Assembly: GCF_900142965.1 (NCBI RefSeq)
Contig: NZ_FRCQ01000047.1
Coordinates: 1 to 32,553 of the forward strand
Origin: Rhizobacter sp. OV335
Lineage (GTDB): Bacteria > Pseudomonadota > Gammaproteobacteria > Burkholderiales > Burkholderiaceae_C
Reading direction: 5' to 3'
DNA: 32,553 nt
This document shows, one piece after another, positions 1 to 8,192 of this stretch. How positions within the stretch are numbered: the first letter of the stretch is position 1; the number at the start of each line of letters is the position of its first letter. The position numbers and the translations under genes were made by a program. Below the pieces are notes generated by a model. The model worked only from the letters and a program-made list of their open reading frames with translations, had not been told where the DNA came from and did not search any database.

Positions 1-2
1 CT

Positions 3-56
3 GTCGCCGACTGTTTGACCACAACGAACGAAGTGAGTGACGGGAGTTTCGGCGAC
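3..56. repeat. Small inverted repeat at the window edge
   Basis: Perfect 8-bp arms (GTCGCCGA at 3-10 and TCGGCGAC at 49-56) flank a 38-base interior. I see no coding sequence in bases 1-174. The element lies downstream of the stop codon of the minus-strand histidine kinase, so it could act as a transcript-end structure, but there is no T-tract. A dispersed intergenic repeat is equally possible. Confidence 0.45.
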
Positions 57-174
57 GGGCCATGAAACCAGCCAGCGCAGGGCAGTCATTGCCCCGCCAG
101 GGGCGATGACCGCACCCGACGGCGCGCCACAGCCTCCCCGCGCGCGCCTTCCGCGCCAACGTCGAAGTCGACCC

Positions 175-2181
175 CTACGGCTTCAGCATCTCGGCCATCT
201 TCGCCAGCAGGTCGGGCTTCGAGAACGGCTTGTCCAGCCCGGCGCAGCGCGTCGCCTTCAAGAACTCGCTCGCATCCGGCGACAGCGTGTCGCCGGTGAC
301 GAACAGGAAGCGCTGTGCCAGCTCCGGCTGGCGCGCCGACGCGGCCCGCCACAGCGCCGCGCCGTCCATGTCGGGCATGCGCAGGTCGGACACCACCGCA
401 TCGAAGCGCGCCGCCTCAAGCAGCTCCAGCGCGACCGCGCCCGACAGCGCCGTCGCGACCGCATAGCCGGCGCGCTCCAGCATGTCGCGCAGCAGCTCGG
501 CCAGCTCGGGCTCGTCGTCGACCACCAGCACCTGCGCCAGCGCCGGCACCTCGGCCGGCGGCGGCGCCGGCTCGTCCGGCACCGGCTCCGCCTCGCCGCT
601 CAGCGGCAGGCTCAGCCGGAACGACGCGCCCTGCGTCGTCGCCTCGAGCACCAGCTCGCCGCCATGCTCGCGCGCGACCGAGCGCGACACCGACAGACCC
701 AGCCCGGTGCCCAGCCCTTCCGGCTTGGTGGTGAAGAAAGTCTCGAACAGCCGCGCGCGCACCTCGGGCGCGACGCCCGGACCGGTGTCGACGACGCGCA
801 GCCACACGCGCGGCTCGCGGTCGGTGCGGCGCTGCTCGACGCCGGTGGCGACGTGCACGCGGCGCTCGCCGACCGTCAGCGTCAGCGCCTGCTGCGCATT
901 GACCATCAGGTTCAGCACGATCTGCGAGATCTGGTCGCCGTCGCCCATCACGCTCGGCAGCTGCGGCGCCAGGTCGAGCTGCAACGCGACGTTGTGGCTG
1001 CGATAGGTGTAGCCCAGCAGGTCGGCCGAGGCGCGCACCAGGTCGTTCAGCGCCACCGCACCGCGCTGCGACGGCCGGCTGCGCGCCATGTTCAGGAAGG
1101 TGCGCACGATGCGCCCGCAGCGCTCGGCCGCCTCGCGGATGCGCCGCACGTCGTGCTGCAGGTCGGGCCGGTCCTCGCACTTCTCCTCGAGCAGCGTCGC
1201 GCGGCCCATCACGATCGCGAGCGGGTTGTTCAGCTCGTGCGCCACGCCGGCCAGCAGGCTGCCCATCGCGGTCAGGCGCTCGCCCTGGCGCAGCGCCTCG
1301 CGCTGGCGTTCGATCTGGCGCGCCGCATCGTGGCGCTCGGACACGTCGGCGATCGACGCGGTGTAGAAGGCCGTGCCGCCGACATCGCTGCGCCACAGCA
1401 CCATCTCGATCGGGAACTCGCTGCCGTCGGCGCGCAGCGCATGCAGCTCCATGCGCTGGCCGAGCACCCGCGCCGGGCCGCCGGCCTGCATGCGGCGCAG
1501 CCCCGCCTCGTGGGCCGCGCGGTGACGCTCGGGCACGATCACCTCGCTGACCGGCCGCCCGACGACGTCGGCGCGCCGGCGCCCGAAGATGGTCTCGGCC
1601 GACGGGTTGAACTCGACGATGCGGCCGTCGGCGTCGGTGGAGATCAGCGCGGCCAGCGCATGGTCGACGATCGCCGACTTCAGCGCCTCGCTGGCGCGCA
1701 GCTGCTCCTGGCGCAGCGCGAGTTCTTCTTCGCCCAGCCGCAGGTCGGTGTGGTCGAGCCCGCACACCACCACCGCCTGCACCGGCCCGCCGCCCGGCGT
1801 GTACGGCACCAGCACCTGCTCGCGGTAGCGGCGGCCCTGCAGCTGGTAGTTGACCCAGCCCTGCAGGTGCAGCGATTCGCCGGCGAACAGCCGCTCGAAG
1901 ATCGGCACGAAGCTGCGGTACACGCCGTCGTCGAGCACCTCGGACATGTGGCGACCGATCACCCGCTCGGGCGGCAGGCCCATGAAGCGCAGCGCCTCGA
2001 GGTTGGCGTACAGGTAGCGCCCGTCGCGGCCGATCACCGCGACGCGGGTGTTGATGTGCTCCAGCAGCACGCCCATCAGCACCGGATCGAGCATCGGCAG
2101 CGAAGGTGGCAGCTCGCCCCAGCGCGTCGTCGACCAGTGCAGGTCGCGCTGGTCGTGGCCGACGTCGCCGTTCCCGCTCAT
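175..2181 (-). CDS. PAS-PAS hybrid sensor histidine kinase with C-terminal receiver
   Basis: A 668-residue cytoplasmic hybrid kinase. Two PAS-like sensor domains (about residues 35-150 and 165-285) are followed by a HisKA dimerisation helix with the H-box AHELNNP (phospho-accepting His315). The ATPase domain has the N-box NLMVNAQQAL (about 424-433), DTGPG (about 465) and GTGLGLS (about 491). The receiver at about 550-668 has the acidic pair in VVDDEPE, phospho-acceptor Asp599 in SDLRMPDMDG and the KPF lysine. No membrane segment is visible, so it probably senses an internal signal. The start is set by an ATGA overlap with the stop of the upstream tRNA-editing gene, which implies translational coupling; the frame stays open upstream, but that part is a shadow of the editing gene. 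It is last in a minus-strand run that begins at fliS. Target and signal are unknown. Confidence 0.9.
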   Translation of the reverse strand: MSGNGDVGHDQRDLHWSTTRWGELPPSLPMLDPVLMGVLLEHINTRVAVIGRDGRYLYANLEALRFMGLPPERVIGRHMSEVLDDGVYRSFVPIFERLFAGESLHLQGWVNYQLQGRRYREQVLVPYTPGGGPVQAVVVCGLDHTDLRLGEEELALRQEQLRASEALKSAIVDHALAALISTDADGRIVEFNPSAETIFGRRRADVVGRPVSEVIVPERHRAAHEAGLRRMQAGGPARVLGQRMELHALRADGSEFPIEMVLWRSDVGGTAFYTASIADVSERHDAARQIERQREALRQGERLTAMGSLLAGVAHELNNPLAIVMGRATLLEEKCEDRPDLQHDVRRIREAAERCGRIVRTFLNMARSRPSQRGAVALNDLVRASADLLGYTYRSHNVALQLDLAPQLPSVMGDGDQISQIVLNLMVNAQQALTLTVGERRVHVATGVEQRRTDREPRVWLRVVDTGPGVAPEVRARLFETFFTTKPEGLGTGLGLSVSRSVAREHGGELVLEATTQGASFRLSLPLSGEAEPVPDEPAPPPAEVPALAQVLVVDDEPELAELLRDMLERAGYAVATALSGAVALELLEAARFDAVVSDLRMPDMDGAALWRAASARQPELAQRFLFVTGDTLSPDASEFLKATRCAGLDKPFSKPDLLAKMAEMLKP

Positions 2182-2909
2182 GCCGACGGTGCCGCGAACC
2201 CCAAGACCACGCGCCGCGTCTGCGCGGACTTCTTCTCGATCTTCGTGACGACCACCGCGCCGATGTCGGCCGTGTTCGCGACGTGCGTGCCGCCGCAGGG
2301 CTGCAGGTCGACGCCTTCGATCTCCAGCACCCGCACCCGGCCCAGGCCGCGCGGCGGCTGCACGCTCATGCTGCGCACCAGGCCGGGGTTGGCGTCCAGC
2401 TCGGCCTCGCTGATCCAGCGGTGGCGCACCGGGTGCGCGCCGGCCACCAGGCGGGCGAGGCCGGCGGTCAGCGCCGCCTTGTCGAGCGGATCGGTCATGT
2501 GGAAATCGAGCCGGGCCGATTCGGCGGTGATCGAGCAGCCGTCGACCGGGTGCGGCACCAGCGCGCACAGCAGGTGCGTGGCGGTGTGGAAGCGCATGTG
2601 GCGCTCGCGGCGCGCGCGGTCGATGCGGGCGGTGACCGGCTGGCCCACCGCGAGCGTCGCGAGCAGTGCCTCCTGCCCCGGTGCCGGCACGTGGACGATC
2701 TCACCGGGCGCCGCGCCCTTGCGGGTGTCGGCGATCTGCAGCACGCCGCCGTCGGCCAGCCGCAGCTCGCCGCGGTCGCCGGCCTGCCCGCCGCCGAGCG
2801 GATAGAACACGGTGCGGTCGAGCTGCACGCCGGTCTCGTCGAGAGTGGTGATGCGCGCCTCGCAGTCGTCGAGCGCGGCGTCTTCGCGGAACAGTTCTTC
2901 GGTGGTCAT
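2178..2909 (-). CDS. AlaX-type alanyl-tRNA editing protein
   Basis: A 243-residue free-standing homologue of the alanyl-tRNA synthetase editing domain. This family hydrolyses mischarged tRNA(Ala), typically Ser- or Gly-tRNA(Ala), in the cytoplasm. The zinc-binding motifs are visible: HTATH (His108, His112) and CGGTH (Cys205, His209). The N-terminal half has the AlaRS beta-barrel signature FYPLGGGQAGDRG (about residues 34-46). I chose the ATG at 2909 because an AGGA lies 8-9 bases upstream; an in-frame ATG three codons earlier overlaps that site. The gene begins 28 bases after the hydrolase stop and overlaps the histidine kinase start by 4 bases. Its position behind flagellar genes is unusual and nothing in the sequence ties it to motility. 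Confidence 0.9.
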   Translation of the reverse strand: MTTEELFREDAALDDCEARITTLDETGVQLDRTVFYPLGGGQAGDRGELRLADGGVLQIADTRKGAAPGEIVHVPAPGQEALLATLAVGQPVTARIDRARRERHMRFHTATHLLCALVPHPVDGCSITAESARLDFHMTDPLDKAALTAGLARLVAGAHPVRHRWISEAELDANPGLVRSMSVQPPRGLGRVRVLEIEGVDLQPCGGTHVANTADIGAVVVTKIEKKSAQTRRVVLGFAAPSA

Positions 2910-2937
2910 CGCGGGCATCCTGGCCGTTGGCGTGGCA

Positions 2938-3813
2938 TCAAACCGGGTCGGTGATGAAGCGGCGCAGCACGTCGAAGGCCTCGTTCGGCTTCTCGCGCCA
3001 GGCCCCGTGGCCGATGCCGGGGAAAGAATGGAAATGCCGCCAGCGTTCCGGCAGCGCCGCGGCGATGTCCTGCGCGTCTTCGAGCGGGCACACCGGGTCG
3101 AGTTCGCCGGCCAGCACCAGCACCGGGCATTGCGCGGCAGCCAGCCCGGGCAGCAGGTTCATCTGCCGCTGCTCGCCGCGGATGAAGGCCTGCAGGATCT
3201 CGGGCGCGGTGAAGCGCCACGGCGCGCTCTCGACGCGGCCGACCAGGCTCGGGTTGTACAGCGGCTTGCACACCCGCTGGTAGACGGCATTGTTCTCGTC
3301 GTTCGGGTCGGCCCAGAAGCGCTCGGCCACCGCGCGCGCCTCGGCGCCGCCGAGCTGTTCGAACATCGCGAGCTTGCGCGGCATCGCCATGCTGCCGGCG
3401 GTGCTGGACAGGATCACCTTGGACGCATGCGCCGGATGGCGTGCGATGTAGCGCTGCGCGACGAAGCCGCCGAACGACTGGCCGAGCACGATCGGCTTGA
3501 CGATGCCGAGCGCGTCGCACAGCCGCACCAGGTCGTCGGCCCAGGTGTCGAGCGTCCACTCCGACGGCGGGCGGCGGTCGCTCATGCCGTGGCCACGGTG
3601 GTCGTAGTAGACGATCTGGGCGAGGTCGGCCAGGCGGGAGAAGACGGGCTTGAAGGCCACGTGGTCGAAACCCGGGCCGCCGTGCAGCAGCACGAGGCTG
3701 GATTTTTCACGCACACCGTTGCCGTCGGGAACGAGGCCGGGGCCTTCGACGTCGACGAACAGCCTCACACCGGGCTCGATCTGGATGCGCACGCGCTGGC
3801 CTTCGTTGTTCAA
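2938..3813 (-). CDS. Alpha/beta hydrolase, proline iminopeptidase-like
   Basis: About 291 residues with the alpha/beta-hydrolase fold. The oxyanion-hole motif LLHGGPG lies at about residues 42-48, the nucleophile elbow GQSFGG gives Ser113, the acid is probably Asp239 (AGELDP) and the catalytic histidine His269 (PGIGHG). The HGGPG motif places it close to peptidase family S33 (proline iminopeptidases), but members hydrolyse many substrates, so the reaction is not predicted. No signal peptide is seen, so it is probably cytoplasmic. The start is uncertain: no ATG precedes the conserved core, and I used TTG at 3813, with the downstream GTG of residue 8 as an alternative. It lies 43 bases after ycgR and 28 bases before the tRNA-editing gene, probably in one transcript. 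Confidence 0.85.
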   Translation of the reverse strand: MNNEGQRVRIQIEPGVRLFVDVEGPGLVPDGNGVREKSSLVLLHGGPGFDHVAFKPVFSRLADLAQIVYYDHRGHGMSDRRPPSEWTLDTWADDLVRLCDALGIVKPIVLGQSFGGFVAQRYIARHPAHASKVILSSTAGSMAMPRKLAMFEQLGGAEARAVAERFWADPNDENNAVYQRVCKPLYNPSLVGRVESAPWRFTAPEILQAFIRGEQRQMNLLPGLAAAQCPVLVLAGELDPVCPLEDAQDIAAALPERWRHFHSFPGIGHGAWREKPNEAFDVLRRFITDPV

Positions 3814-3856
3814 CCAGGGGGCGATCTTGCCACGCCCGGCCGCGCGCGAAGGAAGG

Positions 3857-4606
3857 CTAGCCTCCGGCCAGCAAGCGCTGCCGTTTTTGCGTCTGGTCGA
3901 TGTAGCGCTGCAGCGCGCGCGTGACGTCGCTGGCGGGGTTGACGATCTCGCAGCCGAGGCGCACGCCGCGCGAATCGGGGTTGATCGAGGTCACGTGCTG
4001 CAGGCGCAGCGCAACGTGGATCCGCGTGTCGACATCGAGGTCCATCTGCACGCCGTTCAGCACCACGCCGGCCGGCAGCGGCGGCACGTCGTCGGGCAGG
4101 AACAGCGCGCAGCCCCCGATGCTCACGTCGAGCACGCGCAGCGCGAGCGGCATCTCGTGGATGGCCGGGTGGCGCACACGCGCCATCGGGGTGCTGCGCA
4201 GCAGCGGCCGCACGCGGAACCCGCTGCGGCGCTGGAAACGGAACAGTTCGCGCGGCATCGCGCAATTGAGCACGGCGTTGCGGCCGTTGTGCACCACCAC
4301 CAGCCCGACCGCGTCGAACTGCAGCTTGATGCTGTCCAGGTAGGCGACCGCGACGGCATCGGCCGACTCGACCAGCGACTGCACCTGGTTGCTCTCGGCT
4401 TCGGCACTGAAGCCGATCACGCCGCGCACCGGATCGAACGACCACAGCGTGGTGGTGTAGGTCGCGCCGTCGCTGCCGTTCAGGTGGACGATCACGTTGC
4501 CGTCCTGCAGCCGCTTGAGCATCGCCAGCACCTCCGGCACGGCGGAGATGCGGAAATCGTCCAGCCCGCCATGGGTGGCGGCCAGCGCATCGAGCGGCAT
4601 CGGCAT
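3857..4606 (-). CDS. ycgR: YcgR-type flagellar brake protein (PilZ domain)
   Basis: A protein of about 249 residues that should bind cyclic di-GMP and slow or bias the flagellar motor, as YcgR does. The N-terminal half (about residues 15-115) matches the YcgR N-terminal domain. The C-terminal PilZ domain shows both c-di-GMP signatures: RxxxR within FQRRSGFRVRP and DxSxxG as DVSIGG. The gene follows fliT by 46 bases and is probably part of the fliS-fliT transcript. The start is ambiguous: ATG at 4606 and 4600 both lack a well-spaced ribosome site, whereas a TTG at 4615 has GGAG six bases upstream. Longer in-frame extensions only overlap fliT. Motor docking is inferred from the family. Confidence 0.88.
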   Translation of the reverse strand: MPMPLDALAATHGGLDDFRISAVPEVLAMLKRLQDGNVIVHLNGSDGATYTTTLWSFDPVRGVIGFSAEAESNQVQSLVESADAVAVAYLDSIKLQFDAVGLVVVHNGRNAVLNCAMPRELFRFQRRSGFRVRPLLRSTPMARVRHPAIHEMPLALRVLDVSIGGCALFLPDDVPPLPAGVVLNGVQMDLDVDTRIHVALRLQHVTSINPDSRGVRLGCEIVNPASDVTRALQRYIDQTQKRQRLLAGG

Positions 4607-4652
4607 CGTGTCCAAGTTCGGCTCCGGCTCGGCGGGTCGGTGGATCAGGGGG

Positions 4653-4952
4653 TCAGTGAACGGTCTTCGGCTTGCCCGCCAGGATCGCGTCCAGGTCTTC
4701 GAGCCAGGGTTCGGCCAGGTGGCGGATCTCGGCGTCATTGACGAGGATGCGCTGCATGATGCGCGATTTCAACTGGGCTTCCTCGGAATCCAGCGGGCGC
4801 TGCGAGGCGGCGTGCTTGAGCTGCGAGATCAGCACGGCGCAGGCGCCTTCGAGCTTGACCACGTGGTCCCAGTTGCCGACGCGGGCGGCTTCGAGCATGT
4901 CCTGGCTGGCGCGCTCGATGGCTTCGTAGTAGTTCAGCAGGGCCTTGTTCAT
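4653..4952 (-). CDS. fliT: Flagellar export chaperone FliT
   Basis: A 99-residue helical protein matching FliT in size, sequence character (NYYEAIERASQDMLEAA near the start) and position directly after fliS. FliT is the cytoplasmic chaperone of the filament cap FliD; in enterics it also binds FlhC in FlhD4C2 and dampens class II transcription, and both partners are encoded in this window. The start at 4952 has GGAG eight bases upstream; an ATG 16 codons earlier lacks that support. It starts 65 bases after the fliS stop. FliT homologues are divergent, so the name rests on context as much as on sequence. Confidence 0.82.
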   Translation of the reverse strand: MNKALLNYYEAIERASQDMLEAARVGNWDHVVKLEGACAVLISQLKHAASQRPLDSEEAQLKSRIMQRILVNDAEIRHLAEPWLEDLDAILAGKPKTVH

Positions 4953-5017
4953 GGGGTGGTCTCCGATGTCGTGCGACCGGTCGATCTGCAAGTGCTTCAT
5001 GGTGTGCGGTCCGGTGG

Positions 5018-5434
5018 TCAGGCGGCAGTCTTGATGTCGATCTGGGCCCAGGCGCTGCGCAGGGGCTCGATCAGCTGGACGCATTCGTCGAGGGCTGCCT
5101 CGTCGCTGCGCAGGTTGGCCTGCGTCAGGCGCAGGGCCATGTAGGCGTACAGGTCGTTCAGTTGGGCGGCGAGCGCGCCACCTTCCTTCAGGTTCAGGCC
5201 GGCCTTCAGGCCTTCGTCGACGATGCGCACCGCGCGGCTGATGGCGCGGCCCTTCTCTTCGATCTTCCCGGCGCGGATGGCGCCACGCGCCTGGGCGATG
5301 CAATCGATCAACCCGTCGAACAGCATCGCGATCAGCTGGTGCGGCGAAGCGCCATCGACCCCGGTGCCGACCTGCACGGCCTGGTAGGCATTGCGGCCGC
5401 CGAAGGGCGATGCTGAGTAGTCGGATCCGAACAT
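5018..5434 (-). CDS. fliS: Flagellin export chaperone FliS
   Basis: A 138-residue protein with the FliS four-helix pattern: an N-terminal NAYQAVQV segment, the SPHQLIAMLFDGLIDCI helix and a C-terminal helix ending near WAQIDIK. FliS binds the C-terminus of newly made flagellin, prevents premature polymerisation and delivers it to the export gate. The ATG at 5434 was chosen because AAGG lies eight bases upstream and because the sigma-28 -10 box at 5468-5475 puts transcription start near 5461. That leaves an in-frame ATG at 5464 outside the likely transcript. First gene of the minus-strand run fliS-fliT-ycgR and beyond; its clients, two flagellins, lie at 7347-9371. Confidence 0.93.
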   Translation of the reverse strand: MFGSDYSASPFGGRNAYQAVQVGTGVDGASPHQLIAMLFDGLIDCIAQARGAIRAGKIEEKGRAISRAVRIVDEGLKAGLNLKEGGALAAQLNDLYAYMALRLTQANLRSDEAALDECVQLIEPLRSAWAQIDIKTAA

Positions 5435-5467
5435 GTTGTTGGCCTTGTGCGTGACTGGATGCACTGT

Positions 5468-5494
5468 TTATCGGCCCGCCCCGCGCCGCCTTTA
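5468..5494 (-). promoter_or_regulatory. Sigma-28 (FliA) promoter of fliS
   Basis: Read on the minus strand, TAAAGGCG, 11 bases, then GCCGATAA. The -10 octamer and the TAAA core match the enteric FliA consensus (TAAAGTTT-N11-GCCGATAA) exactly. It lies 33 bases upstream of the fliS start and should drive fliS, fliT and ycgR, and possibly the three following genes. Confidence 0.88.
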
Positions 5495-5562
5495 GGCTGC
5501 ACAAGGGGGGTGAAACAGGGTCCATTTCAACCTCAAGTGTGAGGAGAAGTTGCAGGCCCTCC

Positions 5563-5726
5563 CCGTTCGCCCTGAGCCTGTCGAAGGGCCCGATCATCCT
5601 GAGCTCGTCGAAGGACCTGAGCAGGGACCGAGCCTGTCGAGGGCCCGTGTCGAAGGGTTGCGGCCGAAGCGAGCTGGGCTTCGACAGGCTCAGCCCGACC
5701 CTTCGACAAGCTCAGGGCGAGCGGGT
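5563..5726. repeat. Cluster of CTGAGCCTGTCGAAGG-type intergenic repeats
   Basis: Between the end of fliD and the fliS promoter lie at least four related units built on a CCTGAGCCTGTCGAAGG core: direct-sense copies near 5563-5588 and 5597-5614, a degenerate one near 5631-5656, and inverted copies near 5677-5692 and 5698-5724. The outer copies (5564-5588 and 5698-5724) are near-perfect inverted repeats, so the whole tract can fold into a large hairpin. This resembles short dispersed palindromic repeats common in GC-rich proteobacteria. It may protect or end the fliD transcript. I see no gene in 5435-5747. Confidence 0.75.
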
Positions 5727-5747
5727 GCGTCTGCCCGGGAAGCGACC

Positions 5748-7163
5748 TCACCCCGTGGACTTGTTCCAGTTCGCGATCTGCTGCGTGATGTACGTGCTGA
5801 GCGTGTTCAGCCCCGCCATCTTCGTGTCGAGCGCGGTGTACTGGGCACGCAGGCGCTTCTCGGTGGCCGTCATCCGGTCGGTGATGTTGTCCTGCCGTTC
5901 CTGGTTGTCCTTCAGCGAGCTGTTCAACCCGGTGGTGCGGGCGGCCAGCGAGCCGTCGGTGCCCAGCACCTGGTCGCCCAGCGCGCGCAGCTTCTGCGCG
6001 AAGCCGTCGTTGGCCGAGTCGACGGTGTCGCTGTTGGCGAACGCCTTCTTCATCTCGCTCAGGTTGCCCAGGGCGCTGGTCAGCTTGGTGTCGCTGATCT
6101 TCAGCGTGCCGTCGGTCTGGATCTCCAGCCCGATCGAGGACAGCGTCGGGAACGCGCTCGAGGCCGAGCCGGTCCCGGTCAGCATCGAGCGCAGCTGGCG
6201 CTGCAGCGACACCGCGGTGCTGTCGCCCTGCAGCGTGCCGGCCGTCTTGGTCGCGTCGTCGTACTTGGTCTGCGTCTTCAGCAGCGAGGCCAGCCCGTTG
6301 TAGGCGGCCGTGAAGTTCGTCAGCGCACTCTTGATCGAGGTGTTGTCCTGCGCGACGCTGACCTGCACGTCACCGGTGGTGACCTTCTGCAGGTTCATCG
6401 TCAGGCCCTGCACCACGTCGTTCAGCGTGTTGCTCGCCGACGTGATGTCGAGGCCGTTGATCTTGGCCTTCGCGTCGGAGGCGGTCTGCGTGCGCGTCAT
6501 CGCGGCACTGCCGTCGGTCGCGTCGTACGCGAACGCCGACGGGCCGCTTCCGCTGGCGGTCACCCGGAAGCCGTTGTCGACGCCGGTGGAGGACGACGAC
6601 AGCACCAGGCGCGCGCCGCTCGAATCGGTGACGATGGAAGCCGACACGCCGCCGGCGGCGGCATTGATCTTGTCGCGCACGTCGGCCAGCGTGTCGGTCG
6701 CGCTGATCGCGATGTTCATCGAATTGATGGTCGCGCGGGCCTTGAAGCCCGGCTCGGTCACGTCCCAGCTGCCGACGTCGATCGTCAGCCCGCCTTCACC
6801 GACGACGGTGCTGCTGGAGGCAAAGCTGGTGCTCGCCACCGACTGCGCGGCGGCCAGCTTCGACACGCTGACGGCATAGTTGCCGGCCGCGGCGCTGGAA
6901 CCGCTGGAGACGGTGATCGAGGCGGTGTCGGCCGAGGTGGCCGTCGTCGCGCCCCAGGTCGCGGACCGGGTCAGCGCCTGCGCGGCGTCGCGGAAGCTCG
7001 ACACCGCGGATTGGATCGATCCGTACGCGGAGATCTTGGTCTGGACCTTCGTCGCTTCGGTCTGCAATTGCGCGACCGGCAGCTTTTCGACCGCCATCAA
7101 TTTCGTGATGATCGATTCGACGTCGAGGCCGCTGCCTATCCCCGCTGATGTAACTGATGCCAT
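5748..7163 (-). CDS. fliD: Flagellar filament cap / hook-associated protein 2 FliD
   Basis: A 471-residue FliD. The N-terminal signature SAGIGSGLDVESIITKLM lies at about residues 6-23. The centre is Ser/Thr/Ala-rich (about 80-300) and the C-terminal coiled-coil ends in AQYTALDTKMAGLNTLSTYI. FliD forms the pentameric cap at the filament tip under which exported flagellin folds and polymerises. The length is typical for beta-proteobacteria. The ATG at 7163 has AAAGG nine bases upstream and a sigma-28 promoter about 100 bases upstream. It lies downstream of both flagellin genes on the same strand, but the promoter makes it an independent unit. There is no flaG between fliC and fliD, where it is often found. 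Confidence 0.95.
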   Translation of the reverse strand: MASVTSAGIGSGLDVESIITKLMAVEKLPVAQLQTEATKVQTKISAYGSIQSAVSSFRDAAQALTRSATWGATTATSADTASITVSSGSSAAAGNYAVSVSKLAAAQSVASTSFASSSTVVGEGGLTIDVGSWDVTEPGFKARATINSMNIAISATDTLADVRDKINAAAGGVSASIVTDSSGARLVLSSSSTGVDNGFRVTASGSGPSAFAYDATDGSAAMTRTQTASDAKAKINGLDITSASNTLNDVVQGLTMNLQKVTTGDVQVSVAQDNTSIKSALTNFTAAYNGLASLLKTQTKYDDATKTAGTLQGDSTAVSLQRQLRSMLTGTGSASSAFPTLSSIGLEIQTDGTLKISDTKLTSALGNLSEMKKAFANSDTVDSANDGFAQKLRALGDQVLGTDGSLAARTTGLNSSLKDNQERQDNITDRMTATEKRLRAQYTALDTKMAGLNTLSTYITQQIANWNKSTG

Positions 7164-7264
7164 GACCGTGACCTTTCGGAAAAGTGGACGGCAAGCGAAG
7201 GAGGCCTCGCTGCCACAGTCCTAAAAGAGGAAGGGCTCCCCCAAAGGGGAATCCGATATCGCGT

Positions 7265-7291
7265 GTATCGGAGTCACAGTCGGCAACTTGA
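7265..7291 (-). promoter_or_regulatory. Sigma-28 (FliA) promoter of fliD
   Basis: On the minus strand TCAAGTTG, 11 bases, TCCGATAC, matching the FliA pattern with the spacing seen at the other sites in this window. An A-rich tract (two runs of A, bases 7306-7323 read on the minus strand) lies about 15 bases upstream of the -35 box and could act as an UP element. The leader to the fliD ATG is about 95 bases. Confidence 0.8.
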
Positions 7292-7346
7292 GGCTCGGGG
7301 TGCGACTTTTTTCGCTTTTTTTCAACCGGACCTGACAGGCGGGTCA

Positions 7347-8192
7347 TCAACCCTTCAGCAGCTGCAGCACCTGCTGCGGCAGCTGGTTGGCTTGCGCCAC
7401 CATCGCGTTGCCGGCCTGTTGCAGGATCTGCGCCCGGCTCATCGCGGCGGTTTCCGCGGCGAAGTCGGCATCCATGATCCGGCTGCGTGCAGCGGATTGG
7501 TTCTCGACGTTGGTTTGCAGGTTCGAGATCACCGAATCGAAGCGTGACTGGCTCGCACCGTAGGTGGCACGCGTGTCGTTCACCAGGTTCAGCGCCTGGT
7601 CGATGCTGTCGATCACGGTCGCCAGCGCGGTCGAATCGGTCGTGCTGTCGATCACGGTCGTCGCGGCGGTCACCGCGGTGATCGAGGCATCGACGGTCAT
7701 GTCGACGGTGTTGATGTCGATCGTGTCGTTGACCGTCGTGTTGGCGCCGACCTGGAAGGTCTGGACGCCGGTCGACGCGAGAATCGGCTGGCCGTTGAAC
7801 GTGGTCCCGGCGAGCACGCGGCCGATTTCGGCCGACAGCTGCTGGAATTCCTTGTTCAGCGAATCCTTGTCGCTGCCGCTGTTGGTCGAGTTGCGGGCCT
7901 GCACCGACAGTTCGCGCATCCGTTGCAGCGCATCGCCCACCTTGGCCAGCGCGCCTTCAGCGGTCTGCGCCAGCGAGATGCCGTCGTTGGCATTGCGGAT
8001 CGCGACATTCATGCCGCGCACTTGCGCGTTCATGCGTTCGGCGATCGCGAGGCCCGCGGCGTCGTCCTTCGCGGAGTTGACCCGCAAACCGGACGACAGG
8101 CGCTGCATCGAGACGGCCAGCGCGGACTGGGAAGAATTCAGGTTTCGTTGCGCGTTCAGCGAAACGATGTTCGTGTTGATGGTTTGTGGCAT
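7347..8192 (-). CDS. fliC: Flagellin (proximal copy)
   Basis: A 281-residue flagellin. The conserved N-terminal D0/D1 region has [31 protein letters not shown] and [20 protein letters not shown]. The short variable middle (about residues 140-205) is Thr/Val/Asp-rich. The C-terminal region has [20 protein letters not shown] and ends [13 protein letters not shown]. At this length the surface domains D2/D3 are largely absent. The ATG at 8192 has GGAG seven bases upstream; longer in-frame starts lack this. The product is exported through the flagellar type III system with FliS. It is a paralogue of the next gene upstream (same length, near-identical ends). The gene ends with two consecutive TGA codons. 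I found no clear sigma-28 promoter in its leader. Confidence 0.95.
   Translation of the reverse strand: MPQTINTNIVSLNAQRNLNSSQSALAVSMQRLSSGLRVNSAKDDAAGLAIAERMNAQVRGMNVAIRNANDGISLAQTAEGALAKVGDALQRMRELSVQARNSTNSGSDKDSLNKEFQQLSAEIGRVLAGTTFNGQPILASTGVQTFQVGANTTVNDTIDINTVDMTVDASITAVTAATTVIDSTTDSTALATVIDSIDQALNLVNDTRATYGASQSRFDSVISNLQTNVENQSAARSRIMDADFAAETAAMSRAQILQQAGNAMVAQANQLPQQVLQLLKG

Noticed and set aside
37-2805. Very long plus-strand open frame (922 codons) opposite the histidine kinase and tRNA-editing genes
   Set aside because: Arg/Gln/His-rich composition, no family motifs, and it crosses two well-supported minus-strand genes; it is a GC-driven antisense shadow.
5550-7148. Long plus-strand open frame opposite fliD
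   Set aside because: Antisense to a clear FliD with its own promoter; composition is typical of a shadow frame.
7306-7323. T-runs on the plus strand upstream of fliD as a terminator
   Set aside because: No plus-strand gene ends here and no stem precedes the runs; read on the minus strand they are A-tracts upstream of the fliD promoter.
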